Assembly (NCBI RefSeq): GCF_012912005.1
Contig: NZ_JABBEA010000013.1
Location: 1-64,000 of the forward strand
Direction of reading: 5' to 3'
DNA from: Paenibacillus sp. SZ31
GTDB lineage: Bacteria > Bacillota > Bacilli > Paenibacillales > Paenibacillaceae
Length of the DNA: 64,000 nt
A program made the position numbers and the translations under genes. Below, piece by piece: positions 34,338 through 43,652 of the stretch. Positions within the stretch are counted from its first letter, which is position 1; each line of letters begins with the position of its first letter. The notes beneath the pieces were generated by a model, which ran no database searches, was not told the origin of the DNA, and was given only the letters and a program-made list of their open reading frames with translations.

Positions 34338-35069
34338 ATGAGAGAAGAAAGCTTATCCCGTGAAGTACGCTACGGCAAGAAAGATATTGCAGAACTTGAG
34401 AGCGCATCCATTCAGGTACATCTAATCTACAAAAAAGCTGCGGAGTTGTTTAAGCGCACAGCATATTCGCGTTCGGTTAAAGATGATTTTGCCGAAGTGA
34501 ACACGCATTCTGTGAACAGCGATGGTCCGAAATTAGCTCCGGCGGTGCTGCAAAAATGGATTCAAACGTCCAGAGGCTGGAAGTGTATCGGATGTGAACT
34601 GAGACAACCTGATTCGGCGATGTCTCATATGGAGGAAACCATCCATGGAAAGCGATTGGTTCTGGATGTGGGAGAAGGTCGGTTGGCTCAAGCAGAAATG
34701 CTGATTCAGGCGGTTGTCTGGTCTCAATATGAGAAGATTCGAATGTTTGCACCGTGGCTCGGTGATGAACCCTTCTATAGCGTGCAGGAACTGGATGTCA
34801 TTGCCCGTTATATTGTGCCTACCTATTTCTCGGAACGCCCTTTGCATGAGCAAGGGAAGGTGTTCAAGATACATCAACAATATGGTCAGATTCCGTTATA
34901 CCAGGAGTATGTAGACGCACCTTCATGCTGCGTACAGGTGGATGGTGGATTGCTTGAAGGCCGATTGCTGACAGGCGTATATGTATCGGAGGAACAGTTC
35001 TTCGGACTCAATCCATATCTGAAAGATGGAGATGGAGGACGGACATACATGCAGGCTTGTGTCCAATAA
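34338..35069 (+). CDS. Hypothetical protein, 243 residues
   Basis: The ATG at 34338 follows AAGGAGG; an upstream in-frame ATG at 34299 lacks a site. It is soluble with no signal peptide or membrane segment. The N-terminal ~60 residues look helical and basic. Cysteines near residue 83-86 (WKCIGCELRQ) could form half of a metal site; a second pair (SCCVQ) lies near 207. Several aromatic motifs occur (WSQYEKIRMFAPWLGD). I do not recognise the family. It is monocistronic between two terminators. Confidence 0.7.
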   Translation: MREESLSREVRYGKKDIAELESASIQVHLIYKKAAELFKRTAYSRSVKDDFAEVNTHSVNSDGPKLAPAVLQKWIQTSRGWKCIGCELRQPDSAMSHMEETIHGKRLVLDVGEGRLAQAEMLIQAVVWSQYEKIRMFAPWLGDEPFYSVQELDVIARYIVPTYFSERPLHEQGKVFKIHQQYGQIPLYQEYVDAPSCCVQVDGGLLEGRLLTGVYVSEEQFFGLNPYLKDGDGGRTYMQACVQ

Positions 35070-35105
35070 CAACGTAACCAATAAGAACGTAAAAATGATT
35101 TAGAT

Positions 35106-35135
35106 TGGGAGCCTGTGTGCAGGCTCTCTTTGTTG
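35106..35135 (+). terminator. Terminator of the 34338 gene
   Basis: GGAGCCTG / CAGGCTCT stem with a TGTG loop, then TTTGTTGT. Confidence 0.75.
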
Positions 35136-35265
35136 TACAAGCCCTGTCTAGAGGGCACGTGCCATAAAAGTAACGGCTTTGACACTTTTTTTTGTTGAGT
35201 GTTGTGCCATAATAGAGGTTATGGACAACAGGGTGAATGATTTTACGCAGGGTGGTGTTACCTAC

Positions 35266-35979
35266 ATGAAGAAGAAAATCCCCGGTTACATAGGTGTATG
35301 TTTGCTCATTCTGGCGATCTTGGCGGGATGTAGTGAGACGCAACCTTCAGAGCAGCCAATTGTCAAAGAGACGGAAACAGCGAATACGATTACAGTGGCT
35401 GTAGATGGCAGTACGTTTTTGCCTGATGCAACGAAGTCCATTAAGCGAGATTTTAGTGAGGGTTTGACACTCAAAAAAGCATTACTTAATAGCGGACTCG
35501 TTGATTTTACAGCAGATGGCAAGCGGATCCAATCCGTGGGTGAAGTTTCTCTGGATTCTTCGCTGAGCTGGGCTGTGAAGTTGAATGGCAAGGATATTGA
35601 ACAGGAAGATTGGGACATGGAGCTTCATGCCAAAGATGAAGTGATCATTTACGTGAAAGCCGCTGACAGTGGGGGGGATGGCGTTGCATATCAGACAACG
35701 TTACTCAAGGTGAGCGGTGGAAACATTATGCCAACTCTTAATCGTCAATATGCTGGCGTCTATGTCCAGGAATGTACAGTTCGCGATGTTTTGAAGTCCA
35801 GCGGGATTGTTAGAATGTCGGAGAACAACAAGTTTGTCGTTTCTGTCGAGAATGTTACGCCCCGCATGAATCAGCGGTGGGTCATTATGGTGAACGATAA
35901 GGAATTAATGGAAAATGGTTTGGATATGAAATTGAATCCACGTGATGCGGTAAAGCTTGAATTGACCAATGCATCCTAG
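35266..35979 (+). CDS. Lipoprotein with two DUF4430-like domains
   Basis: 237 residues from the ATG at 35266 (GGGTGGTG upstream). The signal peptide ends in the lipobox LAGC, so Cys22 should be lipidated and the protein held on the outer face of the membrane. Residues ~40-130 and ~135-235 each look like a DUF4430 (transcobalamin C-terminal-like) fold, with TLKKALLNSG and VRDVLKSSG marking the same helix in each, followed by WAVKLNGK and WVIMVNDK. Related domains bind cobalamin in animals; in bacteria the ligand is mostly unknown. It is monocistronic. Confidence 0.8.
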   Translation: MKKKIPGYIGVCLLILAILAGCSETQPSEQPIVKETETANTITVAVDGSTFLPDATKSIKRDFSEGLTLKKALLNSGLVDFTADGKRIQSVGEVSLDSSLSWAVKLNGKDIEQEDWDMELHAKDEVIIYVKAADSGGDGVAYQTTLLKVSGGNIMPTLNRQYAGVYVQECTVRDVLKSSGIVRMSENNKFVVSVENVTPRMNQRWVIMVNDKELMENGLDMKLNPRDAVKLELTNAS

Positions 35980-35985
35980 CATACA

Positions 35986-36026
35986 AAGAAGCCCACTCTC
36001 TATGCAGAGAACTGGGCTTTTTTTCA
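35986..36026. terminator. Bidirectional terminator
   Basis: AAGCCCACTCTCT / AGAGAACTGGGCTT stem followed by TTTTTTT. It serves the lipoprotein gene and may also end fnr on the minus strand. Confidence 0.85.
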
Positions 36027-36073
36027 TTGAATGAATTGTTTTGCAAGCCACATCTTATTAGCATAATCAAACA

Positions 36074-36790
36074 TTAAATACGACAGATCTCGTTCGGGCA
36101 AAGTTCGCAGTGACAGATGCCTTGCAGCATCTTCAGATCTTTGATGACGATCATGCCATTATCATATTCTATGCCATCTTTCTTGCGCAGATCGCTTAAC
36201 ATGCGGTTTACACTTTCACGGGTGGCTCCAATCATGTTGGACAGATCCGTGTGGGTAATTTTTTTGTGTATAATGACATGCTCTCCGTGAGGTTCACCAT
36301 ACGAATTCGACAACCGAATGAGAGTAGAACAGAGCGCACCTGGTTTGCCATATAACATGAGGTCCCTGAACTTGGTCTGTGTCAACCGGTGGTGGATGCC
36401 CATCCATTTCATAAAGTCGATCGCAAAGTCACAATGCTGGCATATCAGCATTTCCAGGTCTTTGTGCTCCAGTACACCAATCTCACTGTCTTCCAGTACT
36501 TCCGCTGAAAAGCTGTGTTTGGAGCCGAAGAAGGGATCGGCCTGACCAATCATATCACCGGACTGATACATGTACATGATCAGTTCCTTGCCTTCATCAG
36601 TTGATTTGGTGATCTGGGCACGACCCCGTTTCATATAATAAAGTTTGTCGGAGACGTCTCCTTCCCAGTACAGATGGGTACCTTCAGGATAGGTTCTATC
36701 TTTCATGGTAACCAGCAGATGGTTGAAATTCGCTTCCGAGAAACAATTGGTATTGCCGCGCTTTTCCAGTACAGTCGTTAGTTCTCTCAT
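36074..36790 (-). CDS. fnr: Anaerobic regulator Fnr (Crp/Fnr family)
   Basis: The 238-residue protein has an N-terminal cyclic-nucleotide-type beta roll (GRAQITKSTDEGKELIMYMY), a dimerisation helix and a C-terminal HTH (THTDLSNMIGATRESVNRML). The C-terminus carries CHCELCPNEIC: C228, C231 and C236 give the CxxCxxxxC spacing by which Bacillus Fnr binds an oxygen-labile 4Fe-4S cluster. It should activate fermentation genes when oxygen is absent, and Fnr-type boxes lie before adhE and pflB. It is divergent from adhE. Confidence 0.93.
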   Translation of the reverse strand: MRELTTVLEKRGNTNCFSEANFNHLLVTMKDRTYPEGTHLYWEGDVSDKLYYMKRGRAQITKSTDEGKELIMYMYQSGDMIGQADPFFGSKHSFSAEVLEDSEIGVLEHKDLEMLICQHCDFAIDFMKWMGIHHRLTQTKFRDLMLYGKPGALCSTLIRLSNSYGEPHGEHVIIHKKITHTDLSNMIGATRESVNRMLSDLRKKDGIEYDNGMIVIKDLKMLQGICHCELCPNEICRI

Positions 36791-36855
36791 AAGTCTATCT
36801 CCCCTTTATGTCCATCGGACGACCTTCTGTAACTTGCAGTAGCCTCCGAGGTTCG

Positions 36856-36920
36856 CCGCAAACCGTTGCCGTCCTGATCAGGGTCATCTCGGCCGGGAGG
36901 AAGGACGGTACAAATTGCGG
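36856..36920 (-). promoter_or_regulatory. Inverted repeat in the fnr upstream region
   Basis: CCGCAAACCGTTGCCGTCC and GGACGGTACAAATTGCGG can form a long stem about 70-130 bp upstream of the fnr start. It may be a transcribed structured leader or a terminator-like barrier between the divergent genes. No known riboswitch was recognised. Confidence 0.35.
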
Positions 36921-37006
36921 TGGTTCAATTTTTAAGTTCAGTATATACCTAAACTTACCTTTTAGGGGGCATGGGAAGGCATCAAAAATGGCGAAATTTC
37001 AAACAT

Positions 37007-37022
37007 TGTGATTAAATTCACT
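37007..37022 (+). promoter_or_regulatory. Fnr-like box, distal
   Basis: TGTGATTAAATTCACT matches TGTGA-N6-TCACA at nine of ten defined bases. It lies between fnr and adhE, about 120 bp upstream of the better box. Confidence 0.5.
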
Positions 37023-37125
37023 TTTATTGGGGAAGGATGTGTTCGATAGTACAACACTTATTATAGGAAGTGGAAATCAACTTGTTAGCGGACATTACAA
37101 AACTAAATTTAAATTTGTTATACTT

Positions 37126-37168
37126 TGTGAAAAAAATCACATGATTACGTTTTTGGCTATGGTACGAT
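37126..37168 (+). promoter_or_regulatory. Fnr box and -10 of adhE
   Basis: TGTGAAAAAAATCACA (37126-37141) is a perfect TGTGA-N6-TCACA palindrome. A TACGAT -10 (37163-37168) puts the start near 37175, so the box centre is at about -41.5, the class II activator position. Confidence 0.75.
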
Positions 37169-37222
37169 GTGAATGTAAACGAGAGAGACAAACTAATACG
37201 AACCTTTAGGAGGATGAGGGAG

Positions 37223-39835
37223 ATGGCTGTAAAGAACGAAGTCGCCCCAGCAAAAGAACCGACAGCAGGTCAGTATATTCAAACGTTAATCGACAAAGCG
37301 AATAAAGCACACGCCGCATTTATGAAGATGGACCAGAAGCAGATTGACCGGATTGTGCAAGCAATGGCGCTTGCGGGTCTGGATAAACACATGATGCTCG
37401 CCAAAATGGCCGTAGAAGAAACAGGCCGCGGAGTGTATGAGGATAAAATCACCAAAAATATATTTGCAACAGAATATGTGTACCACAGCATCAAGTATGA
37501 CAAAACCGTAGGTGTGATTGAAGATAACGAATATGAGAGCTTCCAGAAAATTGCGGAGCCGGTCGGCATCATCATGGGAATCACACCAGTGACCAATCCA
37601 ACATCAACGACGATGTTTAAAGCACTGATCTCCATCAAGACGCGTAACCCAATCATCTTCGGTTTCCACCCATCTGCACAGAATTGTAGCCGGGAAGCTG
37701 CTAAAATCCTACTGGAAGCAGCTGTGAAACATGGTGCACCAGCAGATTGTATTCAGTGGATTGATGATCCTTCCATGGATCGTACGAACGAACTGATGAA
37801 TCACAATGATGTGGCTCTCATTCTGGCAACAGGCGGATCAGGCATGGTACGTGCAGCGTACAGCTGTGGTAAACCTGCACTGGGCGTAGGACCGGGTAAC
37901 GTACCTTGCTTTATCGAGAAAAGCGCGGATATCAATCAGGCAGTTACGGATTTGATCTTGTCGAAGTCTTTCGACAACGGCATGATCTGTGCTTCCGAGC
38001 AAGCAGTAATTATTGAAGAACCGATCTTCGATCAAGTGAAGAAAAAAATGATTGCGAACGGCTGTTACTTTGTTAACAAAGATGAAGCAGTAAAATTGAC
38101 AGCAGGAGCGATTAATGCCGAGAAATGTGCGGTGAACCCGGCGATTGTTGGTCAATCTGCGGTGAGCATTGCGAAGTTGTGCGGTATTGAAGTTCCAGCA
38201 GGCACCAAAATTCTCGTGGCCGAGATTGAAGGGGTAGGTACAAAATTCCCTTTGTCGGCTGAGAAATTAAGCCCGGTACTGGCTTGTTACAAAGTCAAAA
38301 CGGCAGCAGAGGGCATTGAGCGTGCGGCAGAAGTGGTTGCTTTTGGCGGCATGGGTCACTCCTCGGTTATCCACTCAACGAATGAAGAAGTGATCGGCAA
38401 ATTCGCAGATCGTCTGCAAACCGGACGGATTATTGTGAATTCACCATCCACACACGGTGCCATCGGGGATATCTACAACACGAACATGCCGTCATTGACA
38501 CTGGGATGCGGATCATACGGACGTAACTCGACTTCTTCCAACGTAACCGCTGTGAACTTAATCAATGTGAAAAGGGTGGCTCGCCGTACCGTGAATATGC
38601 AATGGTTCAAAGTGCCGAACAAAGTCTATTTCGAAAAAGGGGCAACACAGTATCTTGCCAAAATGCCTGATATCACACGTGTGGCAATTATTACAGATGC
38701 GATGATGGTGAAACTTGGTTATGTGGAAAAAGTAGAGCACTATCTGCGTCAACGTCAAATGCCGGTAGCGATCGAAGTATTCTCCGATGTAGAGCCAGAT
38801 CCGTCCACAACGACGGTAGATCGCGGAACAGAAATGATGCGCCGTTTCCAACCGGACTGCATTATCGCACTTGGCGGTGGATCACCGATGGATGCTGCCA
38901 AAGCCATGTGGTTGTTCTATGAATATCCGGACACGGACTTCAATGACCTGAAACAGAAATTCATGGATATCCGCAAACGGATCTACAAATATCCACGTCT
39001 CGGTGTAAAAGCGAAATTTGTAGCGATCCCAACAACATCGGGTACAGGTTCTGAAGTGACATCGTTCGCTGTTATTACAGATAAAAATCAAGGTAACACC
39101 AAATATCCATTGGCTGACTATGAGCTGACACCAGACGTAGCGATTGTCGATCCGGAATTCGTATACTCCCTGCCTAAAACGGCGGTTGCGGATACAGGTA
39201 TGGACGTACTGACTCATGCGATTGAAGCATATGTGTCTGTTATGGCAAATGATTACACAGATGGACTTGCGATCAAAGCAATCCAACTGGTGTTCCAATA
39301 CCTGGAGCAATCGGCGCTGCAAGGCGACAAACTGGCACGTGAGAAAATGCATAATGCTTCAACGATTGCCGGTATGGCGTTTGCCAACGCATTCCTGGGC
39401 ATTAACCACAGCTTGGCGCACAAATGGGGCGGTCAGTATCACACCGCACACGGACGCACTAATGCCATTCTGATGCCACACGTCATTCGTTACAACGCGA
39501 AAAAACCGACCAAATTTGCATCGTTCCCGAAATATTCGCACTTTGTAGCGGATGAGCGGTATGCCGAAATTGCCCGTATCTTGGGATTGCCTGCTCGCAC
39601 GACAGAAGAAGGCGTAACCAGTCTTATCAATGCCATCCGTAACCTGAACAAAACATTGGGCATTGAAGAATCGTTCCAAGAAATCGGATTCGATGCCAAA
39701 GACTTTGAAGCACATGTAGATTATCTGGCTGACCGTGCCTTCGAAGACCAATGTACAACCGCCAATCCGAAGTTGCCGCTGGTAACTGAACTGGCTGATG
39801 TATACCGCAACGCTTTCTACGGAAAGTTTGAATAA
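37223..39835 (+). CDS. adhE: Bifunctional acetaldehyde-CoA/alcohol dehydrogenase
   Basis: 870 residues from the ATG at 37223 (AGGAGG upstream; codons before it are open but without a site). The N-terminal aldehyde dehydrogenase domain (~1-440) has the catalytic Cys in NGMICASEQ (~256). The C-terminal iron alcohol dehydrogenase domain (~460-870) has GGGSPMDAAK, DVLTHAIEAY and NHSLAHKWGGQYHTAHG, the last two carrying the iron-binding histidines. It reduces acetyl-CoA to ethanol with two NADH in fermentation. Control by Fnr, and possibly by Rex, is predicted from the upstream boxes. Confidence 0.96.
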   Translation: MAVKNEVAPAKEPTAGQYIQTLIDKANKAHAAFMKMDQKQIDRIVQAMALAGLDKHMMLAKMAVEETGRGVYEDKITKNIFATEYVYHSIKYDKTVGVIEDNEYESFQKIAEPVGIIMGITPVTNPTSTTMFKALISIKTRNPIIFGFHPSAQNCSREAAKILLEAAVKHGAPADCIQWIDDPSMDRTNELMNHNDVALILATGGSGMVRAAYSCGKPALGVGPGNVPCFIEKSADINQAVTDLILSKSFDNGMICASEQAVIIEEPIFDQVKKKMIANGCYFVNKDEAVKLTAGAINAEKCAVNPAIVGQSAVSIAKLCGIEVPAGTKILVAEIEGVGTKFPLSAEKLSPVLACYKVKTAAEGIERAAEVVAFGGMGHSSVIHSTNEEVIGKFADRLQTGRIIVNSPSTHGAIGDIYNTNMPSLTLGCGSYGRNSTSSNVTAVNLINVKRVARRTVNMQWFKVPNKVYFEKGATQYLAKMPDITRVAIITDAMMVKLGYVEKVEHYLRQRQMPVAIEVFSDVEPDPSTTTVDRGTEMMRRFQPDCIIALGGGSPMDAAKAMWLFYEYPDTDFNDLKQKFMDIRKRIYKYPRLGVKAKFVAIPTTSGTGSEVTSFAVITDKNQGNTKYPLADYELTPDVAIVDPEFVYSLPKTAVADTGMDVLTHAIEAYVSVMANDYTDGLAIKAIQLVFQYLEQSALQGDKLAREKMHNASTIAGMAFANAFLGINHSLAHKWGGQYHTAHGRTNAILMPHVIRYNAKKPTKFASFPKYSHFVADERYAEIARILGLPARTTEEGVTSLINAIRNLNKTLGIEESFQEIGFDAKDFEAHVDYLADRAFEDQCTTANPKLPLVTELADVYRNAFYGKFE

Positions 39836-39858
39836 CGAATTTAGAACGAAGCGTGCCT

Positions 39859-39911
39859 TACGGCAAGAAGATCAGGGTTCCCCGAGAGGGGAGCCCCGAT
39901 TGCCGTCTTTC
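39859..39911 (+). terminator. Large hairpin after adhE
   Basis: ACGGCAA..ATC..GGG..TCCCC / GGGGA..CCC..GAT..TTGCCGT forms a long stem with a GAGA loop. The following T-run is short (CTTTC), so it may terminate weakly or act as a 3' end stabiliser. Confidence 0.6.
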
Positions 39912-40059
39912 ACACAATAACGAGAGGGCGGAAAAACAGAAGAGCGAGCATCTGTTTTTCAGGAGTATTTTAAGTTTTGGTTTGCTCCGAGCATAGAGGA
40001 GCAATGGTCGGTTCTAAAGAGGTTACACGGAATCCGTGATGTGGCCGTTTGAACGAACC

Positions 40060-40210
40060 CTTTACACGACAACGGAGGGGCAGAAATAACCTGAAAAAGC
40101 GAAGCGGTCGCCTTTATCCCCGGATTTTCCCTTTTCAAAAGGGAATCAAAAAAATCTGGGGATAACAGCGATTGGAAGGTTGTTCTGCCACGCAGTGATC
40201 CTGTGTAAAG
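40060..40210 (+). repeat. Dispersed structured repeat, copy C
   Basis: Bounded by CTTTACAC and GTGTAAAG. Inner stems are GGGGCAG / CTGCC and CCCCGGATTTT / AAAATCTGGGG, with apical CCCTTTT / AAAAGGG. Conserved blocks GCGAAGCGGTCGC and GATAACAGCGATTGGA are present. It lies between adhE and the pflB promoter. Confidence 0.85.
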
Positions 40211-40262
40211 TTTCAATTTCAATGGGACACAGCGCAAGGGGAGTGAGTTAGTTCACTGACTT

Positions 40263-40305
40263 TGTGATAAAAATCACAGATGATGAAAGCGCCAAGTCGT
40301 ATACT
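40263..40305 (+). promoter_or_regulatory. Fnr box and -10 of pflB
   Basis: TGTGATAAAAATCACA (40263-40278) is a perfect Fnr palindrome. TATACT (40300-40305) as -10 puts the start near 40312 and the box centre at about -41.5, again class II activation. Confidence 0.8.
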
Positions 40306-40372
40306 GAAAATGTAAGAAAAACATTCATCCCGCGGTTCCGGTTCCCAAGTAGAGAGAACATGTTCCGGTTTA

Positions 40373-40388
40373 TGTGAAACAATTCACA
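40373..40388 (+). promoter_or_regulatory. Second Fnr/Rex-like palindrome before pflB
   Basis: TGTGAAACAATTCACA fits both TGTGA-N6-TCACA and the core of the Rex operator (TGTGAA-N4-TTCACA). Lying ~60 bp downstream of the predicted start, it would suit repression by NADH-sensing Rex. Confidence 0.6.
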
Positions 40389-40471
40389 TTAATCGCGGCT
40401 CTGGGCACACAATGATACGAATGAAGCAATATGTTATGTGTCCAGAAATCCAAATTAGTGGAGGGATTACG

Positions 40472-42730
40472 ATGTCGGTGATTGAAAAAGATGTCAAACA
40501 ACAAACAGGCTGGAGAAACTTTACCAAAGGAACATGGACCAAATCCGTAGATGTGAATGATTTTCTGGCACACAACTTGTCTCCGTATTACGGCGATGAA
40601 GCGTTCCTCGCAGGTGCAACTCAGAATACCAAAGAATTGTGGGAGATCGTATCTGATCTGACCAAAAAAGAACGTGATAACGGCGGTGTACTTGACGTTG
40701 ACGTGAACACACCAGGAACTATTGTTTCTCACCAACCAGGTTATCTGGATCAATCCAAAGAGCAGATTGTCGGCGTTCAGACCGATGCTCCGTTCAAACG
40801 CTCCATTCAACCAACAGGCGGAATTCGCATGATGATTGACGCATGTGAGGCATATGGCTTTGAGATGCCACAAGGCGTCATTGATATATTTACAAACATT
40901 CGCAAAACGCATAACCAAGGGGTTTTCGATGCTTATACTTCCGACATGCGTGCAGCACGTAAAGCAGGAATCATCACAGGTCTGCCAGATGCTTACGGCC
41001 GTGGACGGATCATCGGTGACTATCGTCGTGTAGCTCTGTACGGGGTAGACTTCCTGATTCGTAACAAAAAAGGTGAATTGAATGCACTCGAAGTTGATGT
41101 CATTGATGAAGATGTCATTCGTCTACGGGAAGAATTGTCTGAGCAGATTCGTGCATTGCAAGAATTGAAGCAATTGGGCGATATGCACGGGTTCGATATT
41201 TCCTTACCAGCGACTACAGCGAAAGAAGCGTTCCAATGGTTGTACTTCGGTTATCTCGCTGCGATCAAAGAACAGAATGGTGCTGCGATGTCCTTGGGAC
41301 GTGTATCTTCCTTCCTGGACATCTACATTGAACGTGACCTGCAAGAAGGCATTCTATCTGAAGAACAGGCTCAGGAATTGGTTGATCATTTCGTCATGAA
41401 ACTGCGTATTGTTAAATTCCTGCGTACACCGGATTACAACGAACTGTTCAGTGGAGATCCAACATGGGTAACCGAGTCCATCGGTGGTATGTCTGTGAAT
41501 GGTGAAACACGTGTAACCAAAAACAGCTTCCGTTTCCTGCATACGCTGCACAACCTGGGACCTGCACCAGAACCGAACTTGACTGTTCTCTGGTCCACGA
41601 AACTTCCGGAAGCTTTCAAAGATTATTGCAGCAAAGTTTCCATCGAAACCAGTTCAATCCAGTATGAGAATGATGATCTGATGCGTCCGATCTACGGTGA
41701 CGATTACGGTATTGCTTGCTGTGTATCGGCGATGAAGATCGGGAAACAAATGCAATTCTTCGGCGCTCGTGCCAACCTGGCGAAAGCTCTCTTGTATGCG
41801 ATCAACGGTGGTCGTGATGAGAAATCCGGAGCACAAGTTGGACCTGAGTATCCTGCCATTACTAGCGACGTGCTGGATTACAATGAGGTTATGAAACGCT
41901 TCAAACCAATGATGGAGTGGCTCGCGAAGCTGTATATGAACACCCTCAACGTCATTCACTACATGCACGATAAATACAGTTATGAGCGTATCGAAATGGC
42001 ATTGCATGACCGTGACATTGTACGTACGATGGCTTGCGGTATCGCTGGTCTGTCGGTTACAGCCGACTCACTGAGTGCGATCAAATATGCCAAAGTAAAA
42101 CCAATCCGTAACGAACAAGGCATCGCTGTTGACTTCGAAATCGAAGGAGACTTCCCTTGTTACGGTAACAATGAAGACAGCGTAGACAGCATTGCTGTTG
42201 AACTGGTTGAGAACTTCATGGGTATGATTCGCAAGCACAAAGCTTACCGTAACGCAGTGCCAACGCAATCTGTGCTGACGATCACATCCAACGTGGTATA
42301 TGGTAAGAAAACAGGGACTACACCGGATGGTCGTAAAGCAGGTGAACCATTTGCTCCAGGTGCGAACCCAATGCATGGTCGTGATAAAAAAGGTGCACTA
42401 GCATCCCTTGGCTCTGTAGCCAAATTGCCTTATGAACACAGTCTTGACGGTATTTCCAATACCTTCTCCATCGTGCCAAAAGCATTGGGTAAAGAGGAGA
42501 CTACACGTAAATCCAATCTGACTGCCATGATGGATGGTTACTTCGGTCAAAATGCTCATCACCTGAACGTTAACGTATTTGATCGTCAACAATTGATTGA
42601 TGCGATGGATCACCCGGAAAACTATCCGCAACTGACTGTACGGGTATCCGGATATGCGGTTAACTTTATTAAATTGACTCGTGAACAACAGTTGGATGTC
42701 ATCAACCGTACGTTCCATGGCTCGATGTAA
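40472..42730 (+). CDS. pflB: Formate C-acetyltransferase (pyruvate formate-lyase)
   Basis: 752 residues from the ATG at 40472 (GGAGGGA upstream). It converts pyruvate and CoA to acetyl-CoA and formate anaerobically. The active-site pair C416-C417 lies in GIACCVSAMKIG, and the glycyl radical site is near residue 727 in RVSGYAVNF. Length and motifs match true PFL rather than glycerol or choline lyases. It is followed 89 bp downstream by its activase. Fnr-type boxes upstream predict oxygen-controlled expression. Confidence 0.96.
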   Translation: MSVIEKDVKQQTGWRNFTKGTWTKSVDVNDFLAHNLSPYYGDEAFLAGATQNTKELWEIVSDLTKKERDNGGVLDVDVNTPGTIVSHQPGYLDQSKEQIVGVQTDAPFKRSIQPTGGIRMMIDACEAYGFEMPQGVIDIFTNIRKTHNQGVFDAYTSDMRAARKAGIITGLPDAYGRGRIIGDYRRVALYGVDFLIRNKKGELNALEVDVIDEDVIRLREELSEQIRALQELKQLGDMHGFDISLPATTAKEAFQWLYFGYLAAIKEQNGAAMSLGRVSSFLDIYIERDLQEGILSEEQAQELVDHFVMKLRIVKFLRTPDYNELFSGDPTWVTESIGGMSVNGETRVTKNSFRFLHTLHNLGPAPEPNLTVLWSTKLPEAFKDYCSKVSIETSSIQYENDDLMRPIYGDDYGIACCVSAMKIGKQMQFFGARANLAKALLYAINGGRDEKSGAQVGPEYPAITSDVLDYNEVMKRFKPMMEWLAKLYMNTLNVIHYMHDKYSYERIEMALHDRDIVRTMACGIAGLSVTADSLSAIKYAKVKPIRNEQGIAVDFEIEGDFPCYGNNEDSVDSIAVELVENFMGMIRKHKAYRNAVPTQSVLTITSNVVYGKKTGTTPDGRKAGEPFAPGANPMHGRDKKGALASLGSVAKLPYEHSLDGISNTFSIVPKALGKEETTRKSNLTAMMDGYFGQNAHHLNVNVFDRQQLIDAMDHPENYPQLTVRVSGYAVNFIKLTREQQLDVINRTFHGSM

Positions 42731-42819
42731 GTAATTTGCAAGTAGAAGACCGCTAGAGCAAGGCATTCCAAATCATATTAAACGCACAGCGGATGCGGAT
42801 ACAGAAAGGAAGAGGCAGC

Positions 42820-43572
42820 ATGGTTAAAGGACATATTCATTCACTCGAAACTTTCGGGACGGTTGACGGCCCAGGCATCCGCTTCGTGCTTTTTATGCAA
42901 GGATGTCTACTCAAGTGTCAATATTGCCACAACCCTGATACATGGGCACTGGATGGCGGAAAAGAAATGACGCTTGAGGAGGTACTGGCTGAAATTGAGC
43001 CTTACCTGTCTTACTACCGCAGCTCCGGAGGCGGACTCACGATATCTGGGGGAGAACCAACGTTACAGGCTCACTTTGTAGCCGAAATCTTTAAGGAAGT
43101 GAAGCGTCGTTGGGGATTGCATACGACACTGGACAGTAACGGGTTTAACGAGCCGGATCGGATTCACGATCTGTTGGATCACACAGACCTGGTTCTGCTG
43201 GACCTCAAGCATATTGATGACGAGAAACATATCAAGCTGACGGGCAAATCCAACGAGAGAACGTTGAAAACGGCCAAGTGGCTATCGGAGCAAGGACGGA
43301 AAATGTGGATACGCCACGTGTATGTGCCTGGTATTCATAACGAGGAAGAGGATCTGCTTAACCTCGGACGGTTTATTGGAACATTAAATGGCGTCGAGAA
43401 GTTCGAAATTCTTCCATACCATCAGATGGGGATCTACAAATGGGAAGCGCTCGGTAAATTATATCCACTGGATGGTGTTCCTTCGCCAAGTGAAGAAGAA
43501 GTGGAGCGGGCGTATCGCCTGATCGAACAAGGTCGCCAGGAAACGGCTGGCATGGCTTGTTCCGGTAAGTGA
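42820..43572 (+). CDS. pflA: Pyruvate formate-lyase activating enzyme
   Basis: 250 residues from the ATG at 42820 (AAAGGAAGAGG upstream). A radical SAM protein with C29-x3-C33-x2-C36 (QGCLLKCQYC), the same numbering as E. coli PflA, and SSGGGLTISGGEPTLQ for SAM binding. It uses S-adenosylmethionine and a 4Fe-4S cluster to place the glycyl radical on PflB. It is co-transcribed with pflB and closed by a strong terminator. Confidence 0.95.
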   Translation: MVKGHIHSLETFGTVDGPGIRFVLFMQGCLLKCQYCHNPDTWALDGGKEMTLEEVLAEIEPYLSYYRSSGGGLTISGGEPTLQAHFVAEIFKEVKRRWGLHTTLDSNGFNEPDRIHDLLDHTDLVLLDLKHIDDEKHIKLTGKSNERTLKTAKWLSEQGRKMWIRHVYVPGIHNEEEDLLNLGRFIGTLNGVEKFEILPYHQMGIYKWEALGKLYPLDGVPSPSEEEVERAYRLIEQGRQETAGMACSGK

Positions 43573-43608
43573 TCTGACCTTTATATAGCAACCTAAAAAA
43601 TACCAACC

Positions 43609-43652
43609 AAGCAGTCTTTGCGAACTTGTTTCGCAAGGACTGCTTTTATATT
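43609..43652 (+). terminator. Terminator of pflBA
   Basis: AGCAGTCTTTGCGAA / TTCGCAAGGACTGCT stem followed by TTTATATTT. Confidence 0.88.
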
